A stretch of 64,000 nucleotides of DNA from an uncultured Clostridia bacterium (GCA_946500295.1 CAMMVF010000005.1:1-64000); one strand, 5' to 3'; counted from the first letter of the stretch, positions 37,254-46,865 are shown. Notes: generated by a model not told the origin, from the letters alone. A program made the numbers and translations.

Positions 37254-38021
37254 ATGGCTATTTTAGAAGTAAAGAATCTAAAGAAAATATACACCACGCG
37301 CTTTGGCGGGAATCAGGTGCAGGCGCTGGCAGACGTGAGCTTTTCCGTCGAGCCGGGAGAGTACGTCGCAATTATGGGCGAGTCAGGCTCCGGAAAAACC
37401 ACCCTGCTCAATATTCTCGCCGCCCTTGATAAACCTACGGTTGGAGAGGTTGTGCTGGACGGTAAGAAGCTCACGGCAATAAAGGAAAAGGAAATTTCAG
37501 CTTTCCGCCGCGAAAACCTTGGATTTGTATTTCAGGACTTCAATCTGCTGGATAACTTTTCTCTACAGGACAATATACTCTTACCGCTGGTGCTCTCAGG
37601 CTGTACCTATGCAGAGATGAACTCCGCATTGCAGCCGCTTGCGGCTAAGCTCGGTATAGTAGACATACTATCTAAATTCCCCTACGAGGTTTCAGGCGGT
37701 CAAAAGCAGAGAGCCGCCGTAGCCCGTGCGCTTATTACCGAGCCCAAGCTCGTTTTGGCTGATGAGCCTACCGGAGCGCTGGATTCACGTGCAGCCGACG
37801 GACTTTTGAACCTCTTTGCCCAGATTAACAGGGAGGGACAAACCATACTAATGGTTACTCACTCCGTCAAGGCGGCAAGCCATGCGGGCAGAGTTCTCTT
37901 TATAAAGGACGGCAGGGTGTTCCACCAAATCTACCGCGGTACTTGTTCAAACGATGAGCTGTTCAGAAAGATATCCGATACCCTGACTATAATTTCGACA
38001 GGCGGTGGAAGCGATGAATAA
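37254..38021 (+). CDS. ABC transporter ATP-binding protein (BceA-like)
   Basis: This is a 255-residue ATPase with Walker A GESGSGKTT, Q-loop VFQDFNLLD, signature VSGGQKQR, Walker B LVLADEPTGALD and switch His in MVTHSV. It lies behind AAAGGAG and overlaps the permease start by 8 bases. By context it powers the Bce-type transporter that removes peptide antibiotics from lipid II-cycle targets. Confidence 0.93.
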   Translation: MAILEVKNLKKIYTTRFGGNQVQALADVSFSVEPGEYVAIMGESGSGKTTLLNILAALDKPTVGEVVLDGKKLTAIKEKEISAFRRENLGFVFQDFNLLDNFSLQDNILLPLVLSGCTYAEMNSALQPLAAKLGIVDILSKFPYEVSGGQKQRAAVARALITEPKLVLADEPTGALDSRAADGLLNLFAQINREGQTILMVTHSVKAASHAGRVLFIKDGRVFHQIYRGTCSNDELFRKISDTLTIISTGGGSDE

Positions 38022-40044
38022 GCTTTTTTACCCTAAGCTCGCCGCCAATAATATAAGAAAAAATGCTAAAACCTACGTTCCCTATATAATCACAAGCATT
38101 ATTACGGTTGCGGTTTTCTACATCATGCGTTCCCTGTCCCAAAACGAGGGAATTAAGGAAATGAAGGGAGCTGGGGACGTACAGTATGTGATGAACCTCG
38201 GCTGTATAGTCGTCGCTATCTTCGCACTTATTTTTCTGTTTTATACAAACAGCTTTTTGATGAAGCGTCGCAAGCGTGAGTTTGGACTTTTCAATATACT
38301 TGGAATGGAAAAACGCCACATCTCCTGCGTTATAGGCTTTGAGACCTTGTATATAGTCCTGTTAAGTCTTGTCGGAGGAATGATTTTTGGTGTTGCTCTG
38401 GATAAGCTGATGTATCTTATTATCGCAAAGATAGTGGGGGAGGACGCCCCCTTCGGCTTTTACATTTCGCCCGATTCAATGATAATAACAGCCCTGCTGT
38501 TTGCGGTTACTTATTTTTTGATTTACCTGAACTCTCTAAGGCAGATTCACCTTTCAAAGCCCATTGAACTGCTCAAAAGCTTGAACACGGGCGAGCGTGA
38601 GCCTAAGGCTAAGTGGTTTATTGCAATTTTAGGTCTTGTCTGTCTCGGTGTTGGCTATTATATGTCAATTACCACGCAAGATCCCATTTCAGCTTTGCTA
38701 AAGTTTTTCTTTGCGGTAATTCTTGTAATCATAGGCACCTACCTCCTCTTTACTGCCGGCAGTATAACTCTGCTAAAACTGCTCAAGAAAAACAAACGCT
38801 ATTACTATAAGACAAAGCATTTCCTCAGCATATCTTCCATGCTTTACCGAATGAAGCAAAACGCAGTCGGGCTTGCAAACATCTGCGTGCTGTCAACCAT
38901 GGTTTTGGTAATGCTCTCGAGCACAACCTCGCTGATGGTCGGCTTCGAGGATTCGATGAACACCCGCTATCCTCATGAAATCGACGTTCAAATCCAGCAT
39001 GAGGAAAATACCGAGGCTATGGCTGAATCCAAGGATGAACTCTATGACAGTATAAACGAATTGATATCCAATGACGACAGCCTAAAACTTACCAATGAGA
39101 TTCGTTACTCATACTACTCACTTGCCTTTTTGCAAAGCGGCAATGAATTTTTGACTGCCGATGACGATGTGTACAATCTCGTTCCAACCGTTGACTTGAG
39201 CGATATCACTTGTTTCATTTTCTTTACAGCCGAGCAATATAATGAATTCAGCGGGAATAAAGCAGAGCTTTCAGACGGCGAGGTGCTCATATATTCCTGT
39301 AATGACGATTTTAACTTGGATTCCTTCAGCCTGCTTGACAACGAGTACAGGGTAAAGGAGCTTGTGCCCGACTTTGTAGGAGACGATTTTGAAACAGTAG
39401 CAAATATATACAAAACCGAATTTGTTGTGATGAACGAAAATGATTACAACAAGCTGTATGAGGATCAAAAGTCAATGGATACCCACTCGTTAATGCAGAC
39501 TTATTTCGGCTATGACTTTGAGGGAAGCGACGAGGCTAAAAGGGAAATCTATCACGAGATAATTTCGCTTATCTCGAACGGCAGCACGAGTGACGAAGTC
39601 GGTTTTACCGCATATGCAGAAAGCAAAATAGAAGGCAGAGAAAGTATGTACCCGATGATTGCCGGCTTTTTCTTCCTCGGAGCATTCTTAGGTATATTGT
39701 TTACGATAGCAACAATTTTGATAATCTACTACAAGCAGATATCTGAGGGATATGAGGATAAAGAACGCTATGAAATAATGCAGAAGGTCGGAGTCAGCCG
39801 CAGGGAAATAAAAAGCTCCATAAGCTCGCAGATACTCACCGTTTTCTTCCTGCCGCTTATCACCGCAGGTCTGCATACCGCCGTTGCCTTCCCGATAATA
39901 CGCAGGCTTTTGATGATATTCTCCCTTACAAATGTACCGCTGATGATTACCGTTACGGCTCTGTGTTTTGTAGCCTTCGCCATTCTCTATGTGATAATCT
40001 ATTCAATCACAGCCCGCTCCTACTACAGAATCGTAAGTAAATAA
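38014..40044 (+). CDS. ABC transporter permease (BceB-like)
   Basis: This is a 676-residue permease with about ten membrane segments. It has the BceB layout: FtsX-like helices at the start (RREFGLFNILGMEKRHIS block near residue 90), an extracytoplasmic domain of about 230 residues between helices seven and eight, and three closing helices. The large loop is the site of antibiotic sensing in this family. The start is ATG 38014; the in-frame GTG at 38005 is less likely. Confidence 0.9.
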   Translation: MNKLFYPKLAANNIRKNAKTYVPYIITSIITVAVFYIMRSLSQNEGIKEMKGAGDVQYVMNLGCIVVAIFALIFLFYTNSFLMKRRKREFGLFNILGMEKRHISCVIGFETLYIVLLSLVGGMIFGVALDKLMYLIIAKIVGEDAPFGFYISPDSMIITALLFAVTYFLIYLNSLRQIHLSKPIELLKSLNTGEREPKAKWFIAILGLVCLGVGYYMSITTQDPISALLKFFFAVILVIIGTYLLFTAGSITLLKLLKKNKRYYYKTKHFLSISSMLYRMKQNAVGLANICVLSTMVLVMLSSTTSLMVGFEDSMNTRYPHEIDVQIQHEENTEAMAESKDELYDSINELISNDDSLKLTNEIRYSYYSLAFLQSGNEFLTADDDVYNLVPTVDLSDITCFIFFTAEQYNEFSGNKAELSDGEVLIYSCNDDFNLDSFSLLDNEYRVKELVPDFVGDDFETVANIYKTEFVVMNENDYNKLYEDQKSMDTHSLMQTYFGYDFEGSDEAKREIYHEIISLISNGSTSDEVGFTAYAESKIEGRESMYPMIAGFFFLGAFLGILFTIATILIIYYKQISEGYEDKERYEIMQKVGVSRREIKSSISSQILTVFFLPLITAGLHTAVAFPIIRRLLMIFSLTNVPLMITVTALCFVAFAILYVIIYSITARSYYRIVSK

Positions 40045-40076
40045 ATATAATAATAACTGAGCCGATATATGAACAA

Positions 40077-40114
40077 CCCCCAAAAGTTATACCTAAGGGT
40101 TTAACTTTTGGGGG
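40077..40114. terminator. Terminator between convergent genes
   Basis: CCCCCAAAAGTTA (40077-40089) pairs with TAACTTTTGGGGG (40102-40114), a perfect 13-base stem between the permease and the nitrilase gene. Only a short T-rich tail follows. Confidence 0.75.
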
Positions 40115-40149
40115 CGTTTCGCTTTGGCTCTGTTTTTGCCTTCTGTTAA

Positions 40150-41016
40150 TTACCTTATAAACGGATATTTTTTCTCCGTAGAAATCAGCTCTTTGTATTT
40201 GTCGGGTTGTCTGTAGGCGTTGCCGTGAACCTCACGGCTTCTGTAGCGGCGAAGCTCATCTATGGGAAAGTCGGCGATATAAATTCCCTCACGCTCTCCC
40301 GCTTCAATAATAAGAGTGTCTCGAGAGCACGGCTCGTCAATGCGGTAGGCTATTCCGTCGAAGGCGGTGGAGTGCCCGTTGCAGTCGGGCTGTCCTTTTG
40401 GATAGTTGACGGTGGCTATACCTACCATGTTCTCATATGCCCTGGCACGAAGCTGTGAAATTCTGTTTATCTCCATTGGACAGGCGTTCGGGGTTATAAT
40501 TATCTCAGCGCCCTTCAGCATTAAAATTCTCGCGCTCTCCGGAAACTCCCTGTCATAGCAAATCATAGCTCCGAGCTTTACAGTGTCGTTTCCTGCGTCC
40601 AGCTCCGTCACAAAGAACTCCTCGCCTGCGCTCAATACCCTCTCGTCGCCAAAAACGCAGGTGTGTACCTTTGAGTATTTGAGCTTTAGATTCCCGAATT
40701 TGTCGAAAACGCAGACGGTGTTTTTCGGTGCGTCTTCATGCTTTTCCAAAAAGGTTATCGCTATCGCCATCTCAAGCTCTCTTGCAAGCGAAGTAAACGA
40801 CTTCACGAAGCTATCATCGTGCGCTATTGCGCTCAAATTAAGTTCGTTCGGCTCAGCAGGTATTTTGTAGCCTATGTTCCACATTTCTGGGAAAACCGCC
40901 AAGTCCGCTCCTATAGCCTTTGCTCTGCGGCAGGCTTCCAAGCCCTTGCTGAGATTTTGTTCCTGGTTTTCCATTGGCAATAGCTGTAATAACGCCACTT
41001 TAAAACTGTTTGTCAT
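40150..41016 (-). CDS. Carbon-nitrogen hydrolase (nitrilase superfamily)
   Basis: This 288-residue amidase has the nitrilase catalytic triad: Glu in AVFPEMWNIGY, Lys in LKYSKVHTC and Cys in MICYDREFPES. The second Glu of the active site is in the AGEEFFV region. The family includes omega-amidase and N-carbamoylputrescine amidase; the sequence alone does not fix the substrate. It is monocistronic. The 300-base stretch on its upstream side is A/T-rich and shared with the divergent CotH gene; only the promoter listed next was seen there. Confidence 0.88.
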   Translation of the reverse strand: MTNSFKVALLQLLPMENQEQNLSKGLEACRRAKAIGADLAVFPEMWNIGYKIPAEPNELNLSAIAHDDSFVKSFTSLARELEMAIAITFLEKHEDAPKNTVCVFDKFGNLKLKYSKVHTCVFGDERVLSAGEEFFVTELDAGNDTVKLGAMICYDREFPESARILMLKGAEIIITPNACPMEINRISQLRARAYENMVGIATVNYPKGQPDCNGHSTAFDGIAYRIDEPCSRDTLIIEAGEREGIYIADFPIDELRRYRSREVHGNAYRQPDKYKELISTEKKYPFIR

Positions 41017-41287
41017 CCGTATATCCTCCCTGGTTGTTTAACACTTGATTATAAAGCAATTATCGCTTGTTGTATCCTCTTCTTCTATAAGCTTGATAAT
41101 AATATTTTCTAATTATAATTTATAAGTTGAAATTTTTCAATCTCTTCATAGCTTTAAGCCTTTCAAATGTAATAATGTTTATTAGTCTTGCTTTACTCAA
41201 TCTTTAACCCAACCTCCGTTGATACTTATTACTATTTTTTGCGCCGGAAATTTAACTATCTTGACAATATAAAAAGGCTGTGTGAAA

Positions 41288-41296
41288 TGCTATAAT
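41288..41296 (+). promoter_or_regulatory. Extended -10 promoter of the CotH gene
   Basis: TGC directly precedes TATAAT (41291-41296), an extended -10 element. A TTGACA at 41258-41263 region is too far upstream for a normal spacer. The gene starts at 41335 behind TGGAGG. Confidence 0.5.
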
Positions 41297-41334
41297 TAAC
41301 TTAAGTCTTAGGTTTAAAATTGGAGGTTTTTAAG

Positions 41335-43776
41335 ATGAAACGGTGTAAATACATAAGGAGATTTACGTCTGTACTTCTCTGTGTTCTGTTGGTTTTAAGC
41401 GGAGCGCAAACTGCTCTGGCAGTAAGCGGAGAAAGTATTCAGTCCGCAGTTCCGCCTTATGTAAGTGAAAGCGCAGAAAAGGCAGTGTGGCTGGATGGCT
41501 GTTCTGCTGCGGGAGTTACCGAGATAGACGCAGTCAAGTGGTATCTTGACGACGACGGCGTTTATTATTTCTTCCTGCCGAGCACTGCCGACGAGAATGC
41601 GCTCACTCTTTACCACAACTTTAATTCTCTTAAGGTTATGGGTAATGAGGTCACAAGCGGAGATATCTTAACTGATCTGCCTATTGACACTACCTTTAGC
41701 ATTGAGGCTGACGGCGAGAGCTATAAAGCGATGATAATGAAGTCGTCCGGGGTTGCAGCAATGTTTTTGACGACTGAAAGCGGCAGTATGGACTCAATAA
41801 ATGCAGATCCTGACCATGAAACGGAGGAGTCGGGACAGCTTCTGCTTGTTGACAGCGACGGAACAGTTTCATACGACGGAGAACTCGATTCCATCAAGGG
41901 CAGAGGAAACACCACTTGGAGAAATATCGAAAAGAAGCCATACAATATTAAGCTTCCGCAGAAAGAGAGCCTGCTTGGAATGAAGGCGAGCAAAAAATGG
42001 TGTCTGCTTGCAAACGGTCAGGATCATTCCATGCTACGTAACAGGGTTGCTTACGATTTGGCTGACGAGGTCGGACTTGACTATTCGCCCGAATCGAGAT
42101 TTCTGGACGTGTATGCAAACGGCGAGTACCTCGGCTCATACCAAATAACGGAGAAGGTTGACCTCGGAAAGAATAATCTTGTCAGCATTACCGATTTGCA
42201 GGGCAATACTGAGGACGCTCTTGCAGATGCGGGCTACGATGACGATATCGAGTCCTACAGCCTTACTACTTCAAGGAATCGCAGCGGCTACAGCCTGCCT
42301 GTAAACCCCGATGATATAACAGGCGGATATTTAATAGAGTACATGACCGTATCTGAGGAGCCCTGCAACTTCACAACGAGCAGAGGACAGCAGGTTGACT
42401 TAAAAACAGTAAACTCGATTGAGCAGGTGAATTATATAGCTGACTTTGTACAGGATATGGAGGACGCTTTATACTCCGATACAGGATATAATTCAAAGGG
42501 CAAGCATTATACTGAATACATAGACCTTGAGTCGGCTGCTTTGATGTATCTTTTGCAGGAGCTTTCGCTCAATATCGACGCAGGCATTTCAAGCTGCTTC
42601 TTCTACAAGGACTCCGACCTCAACGGCGACGGAAAGCTCCATGCTGCACCTGTCTGGGATTTCGACGTAGCGTTTGGCAATCTCACAAATATCAAAGACG
42701 GAGTGAGCATGACTTCCACAGACAGCGTATTTGCAGGAATATCCAAGAGATATAATTCGGATTATTATACCATAATAGCTCAGCTTGCTCAGCATGAGGA
42801 GGTTCAGCAAGAAGCTCGCAGACTCTGGAACGAAAGATTCCTCCCTGCCTTTGATATATTAAACGGAAAAACAGAGGGTACGGGAAGACTTAAGAGCCTT
42901 GAGTATTACTCCTCTATTCTTGAGGATAGTGCAAAAATGAATTACACCCGCTGGGACTTGACGGATAATCTCCTTGTTCCTGCGGCTGGAACTACCCACG
43001 AAAGTCAGCTTAACTATTATCTCAACTGGCTTTTACAGAGAGAGGAATTTATGAGCGCCCTGTTTACAGATATGGACAATTCCCGTAAATCAGCGCTTGA
43101 AAGCCTTTCAGAGTATAAAAACCTCTTTTATCAGGACGACTATAGCGAGGACGAATGGAATAGCTTTATCTCTGCCTATGAAAACGGAGTAGAGGCAATC
43201 AACTCAGCCGATACAGCCATGAGCATACAGCAAGCGCTTTCCAATGCCAAATCCGAAATGCGTGACGCCCTCGGAGGACTGTATGTATACTTTGACAATT
43301 CCGATACGGCATGGGACGAGGTATATGTCTGCTGGTGGGGAGTTGTCGAAGGAGATAATCCCTCCTGGCCCGGATATCTTATGACCGAGTGCGAAAACGA
43401 TGTGTGGAAGTTCAAGCTTGTGCCGGGCGTAAGCAATATAATTTTCAGCAACGGACTCCAGACAGCTCAAACAGAGGATTTGGTATTTATAGACGAGCCG
43501 AACAGCATATTTGTTCCCGACTGTGAAAACGTGGGTTATGATCAAACCAAGGGTGATGTCTATGTCGGCTCTTGGGAGATCTATTATCAGCTTGGTGATG
43601 TTGACTTAAACGGCAGTGTAAACCTCAAGGACGCAATCTTAGTACAACGGCATACACTTAACCTAACCGTTCTTGAAGGTAGAGCGAAAGCTCTGGCTGA
43701 TATAAATGGTGATGGACAGGTAAAGCTTGATGATGCACTACTGCTGCAAAAGCGTGTGGTTGGCTTAACTGCTTAA
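41335..43776 (+). CDS. Secreted CotH-fold protein with CBM26-like module and dockerin
   Basis: This exported protein has 813 residues (signal about 1-31, VLLVLSGAQTALA). The CotH kinase-like domain (about 180-530) has IKGRGNTTWRNIEKKPYNIK, SKKWCLLANGQDHSMLRNR and the acidic motif PVWDFDVAFGN. CotH proteins include spore-coat protein kinases. A helical FIVAR-like linker (about 575-640) leads to a CBM26-like module (about 648-740, WDEVYVCWWGVV, WPGY) and a dockerin (about 752-813, GDVDLNGSVNLKDAI and ADINGDGQVKLDDAL). It should dock onto a cohesin, perhaps the scaffoldin in this window. The role on the starch-binding complex is unknown. Confidence 0.88.
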   Translation: MKRCKYIRRFTSVLLCVLLVLSGAQTALAVSGESIQSAVPPYVSESAEKAVWLDGCSAAGVTEIDAVKWYLDDDGVYYFFLPSTADENALTLYHNFNSLKVMGNEVTSGDILTDLPIDTTFSIEADGESYKAMIMKSSGVAAMFLTTESGSMDSINADPDHETEESGQLLLVDSDGTVSYDGELDSIKGRGNTTWRNIEKKPYNIKLPQKESLLGMKASKKWCLLANGQDHSMLRNRVAYDLADEVGLDYSPESRFLDVYANGEYLGSYQITEKVDLGKNNLVSITDLQGNTEDALADAGYDDDIESYSLTTSRNRSGYSLPVNPDDITGGYLIEYMTVSEEPCNFTTSRGQQVDLKTVNSIEQVNYIADFVQDMEDALYSDTGYNSKGKHYTEYIDLESAALMYLLQELSLNIDAGISSCFFYKDSDLNGDGKLHAAPVWDFDVAFGNLTNIKDGVSMTSTDSVFAGISKRYNSDYYTIIAQLAQHEEVQQEARRLWNERFLPAFDILNGKTEGTGRLKSLEYYSSILEDSAKMNYTRWDLTDNLLVPAAGTTHESQLNYYLNWLLQREEFMSALFTDMDNSRKSALESLSEYKNLFYQDDYSEDEWNSFISAYENGVEAINSADTAMSIQQALSNAKSEMRDALGGLYVYFDNSDTAWDEVYVCWWGVVEGDNPSWPGYLMTECENDVWKFKLVPGVSNIIFSNGLQTAQTEDLVFIDEPNSIFVPDCENVGYDQTKGDVYVGSWEIYYQLGDVDLNGSVNLKDAILVQRHTLNLTVLEGRAKALADINGDGQVKLDDALLLQKRVVGLTA

Positions 43777-43804
43777 AATAGTAAAACGCAATTTAATACG
43801 CAAA

Positions 43805-43853
43805 GCGGCGCTCACGTCAGGTGGATACCCTATGGGAGCGCCGCTGTTGTATT
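43805..43853 (+). terminator. Terminator of the CotH gene
   Basis: GCGGCGCTC (43805-43813) pairs with GAGCGCCGC (43836-43844), followed by TGTTGTATT. The T-run is interrupted, so the terminator is only moderately convincing. Confidence 0.6.
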
Positions 43854-43903
43854 ATTTTGATATATTTTAATTTATCCTGCCTGTAAAACTTTTGTATCAG
43901 AAT

Positions 43904-44194
43904 TTATACCCGAACTTTTCTCTCGACAAACCAGCGACCTATGTTGTTGCCGCTGAGCGAGGTGCTGCGCTCGAAAAACAGGTAGCTCAGCTTTCCCTTT
44001 ATCAATATGGTATATCGGTCGCCCTGACCTCCTGCCTTCATTGCGGGTGCTTGACGTACGTCGAGAATTCTGTCGATAATAAATTTCTCGCCGGTTTCCC
44101 AAGTTATCTCTCTGGGAATCATAGTTCCTTCACTGTCAAAATCGGCGTTGACGGACAAATAGACCTTCAAAGGCCTGTCAGAAGTCTCCTCCAT
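43904..44194 (-). CDS. Small conserved-looking beta-rich protein linked to the Y-polymerase module
   Basis: This is a 96-residue protein with alternating strands (PLKVYLSVNADFD, PREITWETGEKFIIDRILDVRQAP, DRYTILIKGKLSYLFFERS, IGRWFVERKV). It overlaps the ImmA-like protease gene by 17 bases, so it is translated with it. The W-x-G-x-x-[FY]-x-I/V pattern recalls small proteins (DUF6504-like) found beside DinB polymerases in other phyla. That likeness is by eye only and the function is unknown. Confidence 0.7.
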   Translation of the reverse strand: MEETSDRPLKVYLSVNADFDSEGTMIPREITWETGEKFIIDRILDVRQAPAMKAGGQGDRYTILIKGKLSYLFFERSTSLSGNNIGRWFVERKVRV

Positions 44195-44729
44195 TTTTAG
44201 ACACCTCCATATCCTTCAAGAAATCACTCCTTGCGTTTATTGGCGGCTGAGTAAGCTTGTAGCCCTTCCATTTCATCACTCGAAACTTGAAGTCCAAAAG
44301 CTCTGTCGGCACGCAGAGGATCGCCGCCGCCGAAAAAAAGGTAACGTCCCCGTTCAATACCTCTAAAACCTCCTCATCCTCCAGCAAAAGCTCGGCGGCA
44401 AAGAGGTTTGCGTCCCGCTCAAGCTCCGAGTTTTGGTCAAAAAGCGCAAGCTCGTGGAAGGCGTAGATTCCGTTTTTGCGGTGGTTTATAGCGTGACAAA
44501 GCTCGTGCGCCGCTATTATGCGCTGTACTATCTTCGGCAGTTCGCTGTTTATTGTAATAACCCTGATACGGTTGCTTTCAAGGAAAAATCCCTTTACGGC
44601 ACTTTCGTGCGAGCCCATATTCTGAAACAAAACCCTGATTCCCATAGCCTCGCACAGTAAAAACGGGTCTGTCTCTCCGTATTTTTTCTTGATTTTGGAT
44701 ACCGACTTCGATATTTCAGCGTAGGTCAC
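44178..44729 (-). CDS. ImmA/IrrE-family metallopeptidase
   Basis: This 183-residue zincin has the motif HELCHAINH (AAHELCHA) and a downstream Glu ligand in SELERDANLFAAELLL, the ImmA/IrrE/DUF955 signature. Such proteases cut partner XRE repressors, as in ICEBs1 and the Deinococcus radiation response. An XRE gene lies about 155 bases upstream on the same strand and a Y-family polymerase beyond it, so the likely target is that repressor. Confidence 0.9.
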   Translation of the reverse strand: MTYAEISKSVSKIKKKYGETDPFLLCEAMGIRVLFQNMGSHESAVKGFFLESNRIRVITINSELPKIVQRIIAAHELCHAINHRKNGIYAFHELALFDQNSELERDANLFAAELLLEDEEVLEVLNGDVTFFSAAAILCVPTELLDFKFRVMKWKGYKLTQPPINARSDFLKDMEVSKNGGDF

Positions 44730-44884
44730 AGCCTTACCTCCCTGCCGTTTGTTTTAATTCTACGGTAATATTATACTGAGAAATCCGTCACATAAACAGG
44801 ACAAACTAATAAATACAATAAAATAAGCGTCAAGACAAGCTCTAAGTAAATACTCAAATTAAAAAGCTAAAGAGTAAAATCAAC

Positions 44885-45316
44885 TCAATCCTTTTTTCTA
44901 CCGTACCTTTCTCTGGCTTCCTCCTTGCAGGTTATGTATGCCTTCATTACAGCCTCAAAAAAAGCGTCCTTTTCAGCTTGAGATAACTCACCCCCGGCAA
45001 AAAGAGCAGAGTTTGCCCTCAGCAGGGAATCAACGTCATTTCCGCCCCGAACACCGTAGAGCTTTCTTGCCTGTTCTATATACCCGTCTCTTTCTATATC
45101 TTCCATCGGATTTTCACAGCTGTCGTCGCTCAAAAATTTCACCGATACTCCCAGCGCCTTTGCAAGTTTTAAAAGCGTTCCCTGTCTCGGCTTTTTTTCT
45201 CCTTTTTCATAGGCGACAATCGAGCGTGTCGATACCCCTGCCATCTCACCAAGCTGCGGCTGAGACAGCCCGCTTTCGGCTCTGGCGTCTTTTATTTTGT
45301 CACAAAAGGCCTTCAT
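44885..45316 (-). CDS. XRE-family repressor, likely ImmA target
   Basis: This is a 143-residue regulator from ATG 45316; an in-frame start at 45346 lacks a ribosome site. The N-terminal HTH is QPQLGEMAGVSTRSIVAYEKGEKKP, followed by a C-terminal region (SDDSCENPMEDIERDG...) where proteolysis by ImmA-type enzymes normally acts. It is divergent from the Y-family polymerase gene. The shared intergenic region holds repeated GTTCA motifs, its probable operators. Confidence 0.9.
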   Translation of the reverse strand: MKAFCDKIKDARAESGLSQPQLGEMAGVSTRSIVAYEKGEKKPRQGTLLKLAKALGVSVKFLSDDSCENPMEDIERDGYIEQARKLYGVRGGNDVDSLLRANSALFAGGELSQAEKDAFFEAVMKAYITCKEEARERYGRKKD

Positions 45317-45340
45317 ATAAATCACCTTCTCAAATAAAAA

Positions 45341-45479
45341 GTTCAATAAAGTGCGTTAAATAATTGACAAAAGTTCATGTAAATGTTATCATAAACATGA
45401 ACTAAATTGAATTTTTACTTAATTATATACAATGACTTGTCGATTGTCAAGCTTTAAGTTCATTAAAGTGCAGTGAATT
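45341..45479. promoter_or_regulatory. Shared promoter/operator region of the XRE and Y-polymerase genes
   Basis: A plus-strand promoter has TTGACA (45364-45369) and TATCAT (45387-45392), with a 17-base spacer. A 9-base inverted repeat AGTTCATGT/ACATGAACT (45372-45380 and 45395-45403) covers its spacer and -10 box. GTTCA-T/A-TAAAGTGC occurs twice in direct orientation, at 45341-45354 and 45458-45471. The layout suits a repressor acting on both directions. Confidence 0.75.
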
Positions 45480-45504
45480 ATTTTTATCAGAGAGGGTGGG
45501 TGTT

Positions 45505-46749
45505 TTGAACGGTGATAGGGTGATACTTCACAGCGATTTAAACGGCTTTTACGCCTCAGTAGAGACGATGCTCGACCCCTCCTTAAAGGGCAAGGCTGTG
45601 GCGGTGTGCGGCTGTGCTGAGGACAGACACGGTATTATACTGGCTAAATCCGAAAAAGCAAAGGCGGCGGGGGTGAAAACTGGAATGGTAAATTGGCAGG
45701 CTCTTAAACTCTGTCCGGAGCTTATTCTGCTTCCTCCTCAATATGACCAGTATCTCAAGTATTCTAAGCTGACGCGCGAAATTTACCAAAGATACACGGA
45801 CTTGGTTGAGCCTTTCGGCATGGATGAGTGCTGGCTTGATGTGACCGAAAGCAGGCTCTTGTTCGGCAATGGCAGAGAGATAGCCGAGAAGATTCGCAAA
45901 AGCGTGAAGGAGGAGCTCGGGCTTACGGTGAGCATCGGTGTTTCGTTTACAAAGGTGTTTGCAAAGCTTGGGTCGGATATGAAAAAACCGGATGCAATTA
46001 CCGAAATAAGCCGAAAAGCCTACAGAGAAAAGGTTTGGCCGCTAAATGTGGGGGAGATGATATACTGCGGACGTTCTACAACAGCTAAGCTTGCAAAATA
46101 CGGTATAATTACTATAGGTCAACTGGCTCAAACTGATCCTAAGTTTTTAAAGCAACTGCTCGGTGTAAACGGCGTTGCGCTGTGGCGGTATGCAAACGGA
46201 GCGGACAATTCCCGAGTAATGCACAAAAGCTTTGTATCTCCGATAAAGTCAATAGGTCATGGAGTTACCTGTGTGACGGATTTATTAAATAATGACGAGG
46301 TGTGGCGAGTTATTTTGCATTTGAGTCAGGATGTAGGTCATAGGCTCAGACTGCACGAGCTGTCCGCGCGCTCTGTTCAAATTTCAGTACGCAGTTGCGA
46401 GCTTCATACACAACAATTTAACATTCCGCTTCCGTACAAAACCCAGATTCCGAGTGAAATTGCTCAGGCGGCGTTTCGAGTTTTTAAGGAACGCTATAGC
46501 TGGGACGACAAAATCCGCTCGCTCACAGTCAGGGCTACCTCTCTTGTGCCTAAGGACGAGCCGGAGCAGCTTTCGCTGTTTATCGATTCAATGAAGCGCG
46601 CAGGCAGAGAAAGACTTTGGGAAGCGGTGGAAGATTTACGCTCCCGTTTCGGTAAGTCCTCGCTTACCTACGCCGCATTGCTCGGTGATATAAAAGTTCC
46701 GGATGACGGACGTCACAAGGTGAAAATGCCGGGTTTGATGTACCGCTGA
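45505..46749 (+). CDS. Y-family DNA polymerase (DinB/UmuC type)
   Basis: This translesion polymerase has about 414 residues. Metal ligands are Asp in ILHSDLNGFYASVE and the Asp-Glu of PFGMDECWLDV. The helix-hairpin-helix thumb follows (GIITIGQLAQTDPKFLKQLLGVNGVALWRYANG), with a little-finger domain after it. The C-terminal region contains EQLSLF, which fits the QLxLF beta-clamp motif. The TTG start at 45505 follows GAGAGGGTGGG; GTG 45496 is possible. Control by the XRE/ImmA pair instead of LexA is suggested by the shared regulatory region. Confidence 0.92.
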   Translation: MNGDRVILHSDLNGFYASVETMLDPSLKGKAVAVCGCAEDRHGIILAKSEKAKAAGVKTGMVNWQALKLCPELILLPPQYDQYLKYSKLTREIYQRYTDLVEPFGMDECWLDVTESRLLFGNGREIAEKIRKSVKEELGLTVSIGVSFTKVFAKLGSDMKKPDAITEISRKAYREKVWPLNVGEMIYCGRSTTAKLAKYGIITIGQLAQTDPKFLKQLLGVNGVALWRYANGADNSRVMHKSFVSPIKSIGHGVTCVTDLLNNDEVWRVILHLSQDVGHRLRLHELSARSVQISVRSCELHTQQFNIPLPYKTQIPSEIAQAAFRVFKERYSWDDKIRSLTVRATSLVPKDEPEQLSLFIDSMKRAGRERLWEAVEDLRSRFGKSSLTYAALLGDIKVPDDGRHKVKMPGLMYR

Positions 46750-46865
46750 TACTAACGCTTAATTAAGACTATAACAGAAAATAATTATTGAACAATATCC
46801 GGGCTTGCCTTATAATAAAATTACGATTAAATCTGATTTTGTTAATAAGGAGAAGAGCTTGAAAT

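Noticed and set aside
41258-41296. TTGACA with TATAAT as a normal promoter for the CotH gene
   Set aside because: The spacer is about 24 bases, too long; the extended TGC-TATAAT element is used instead.
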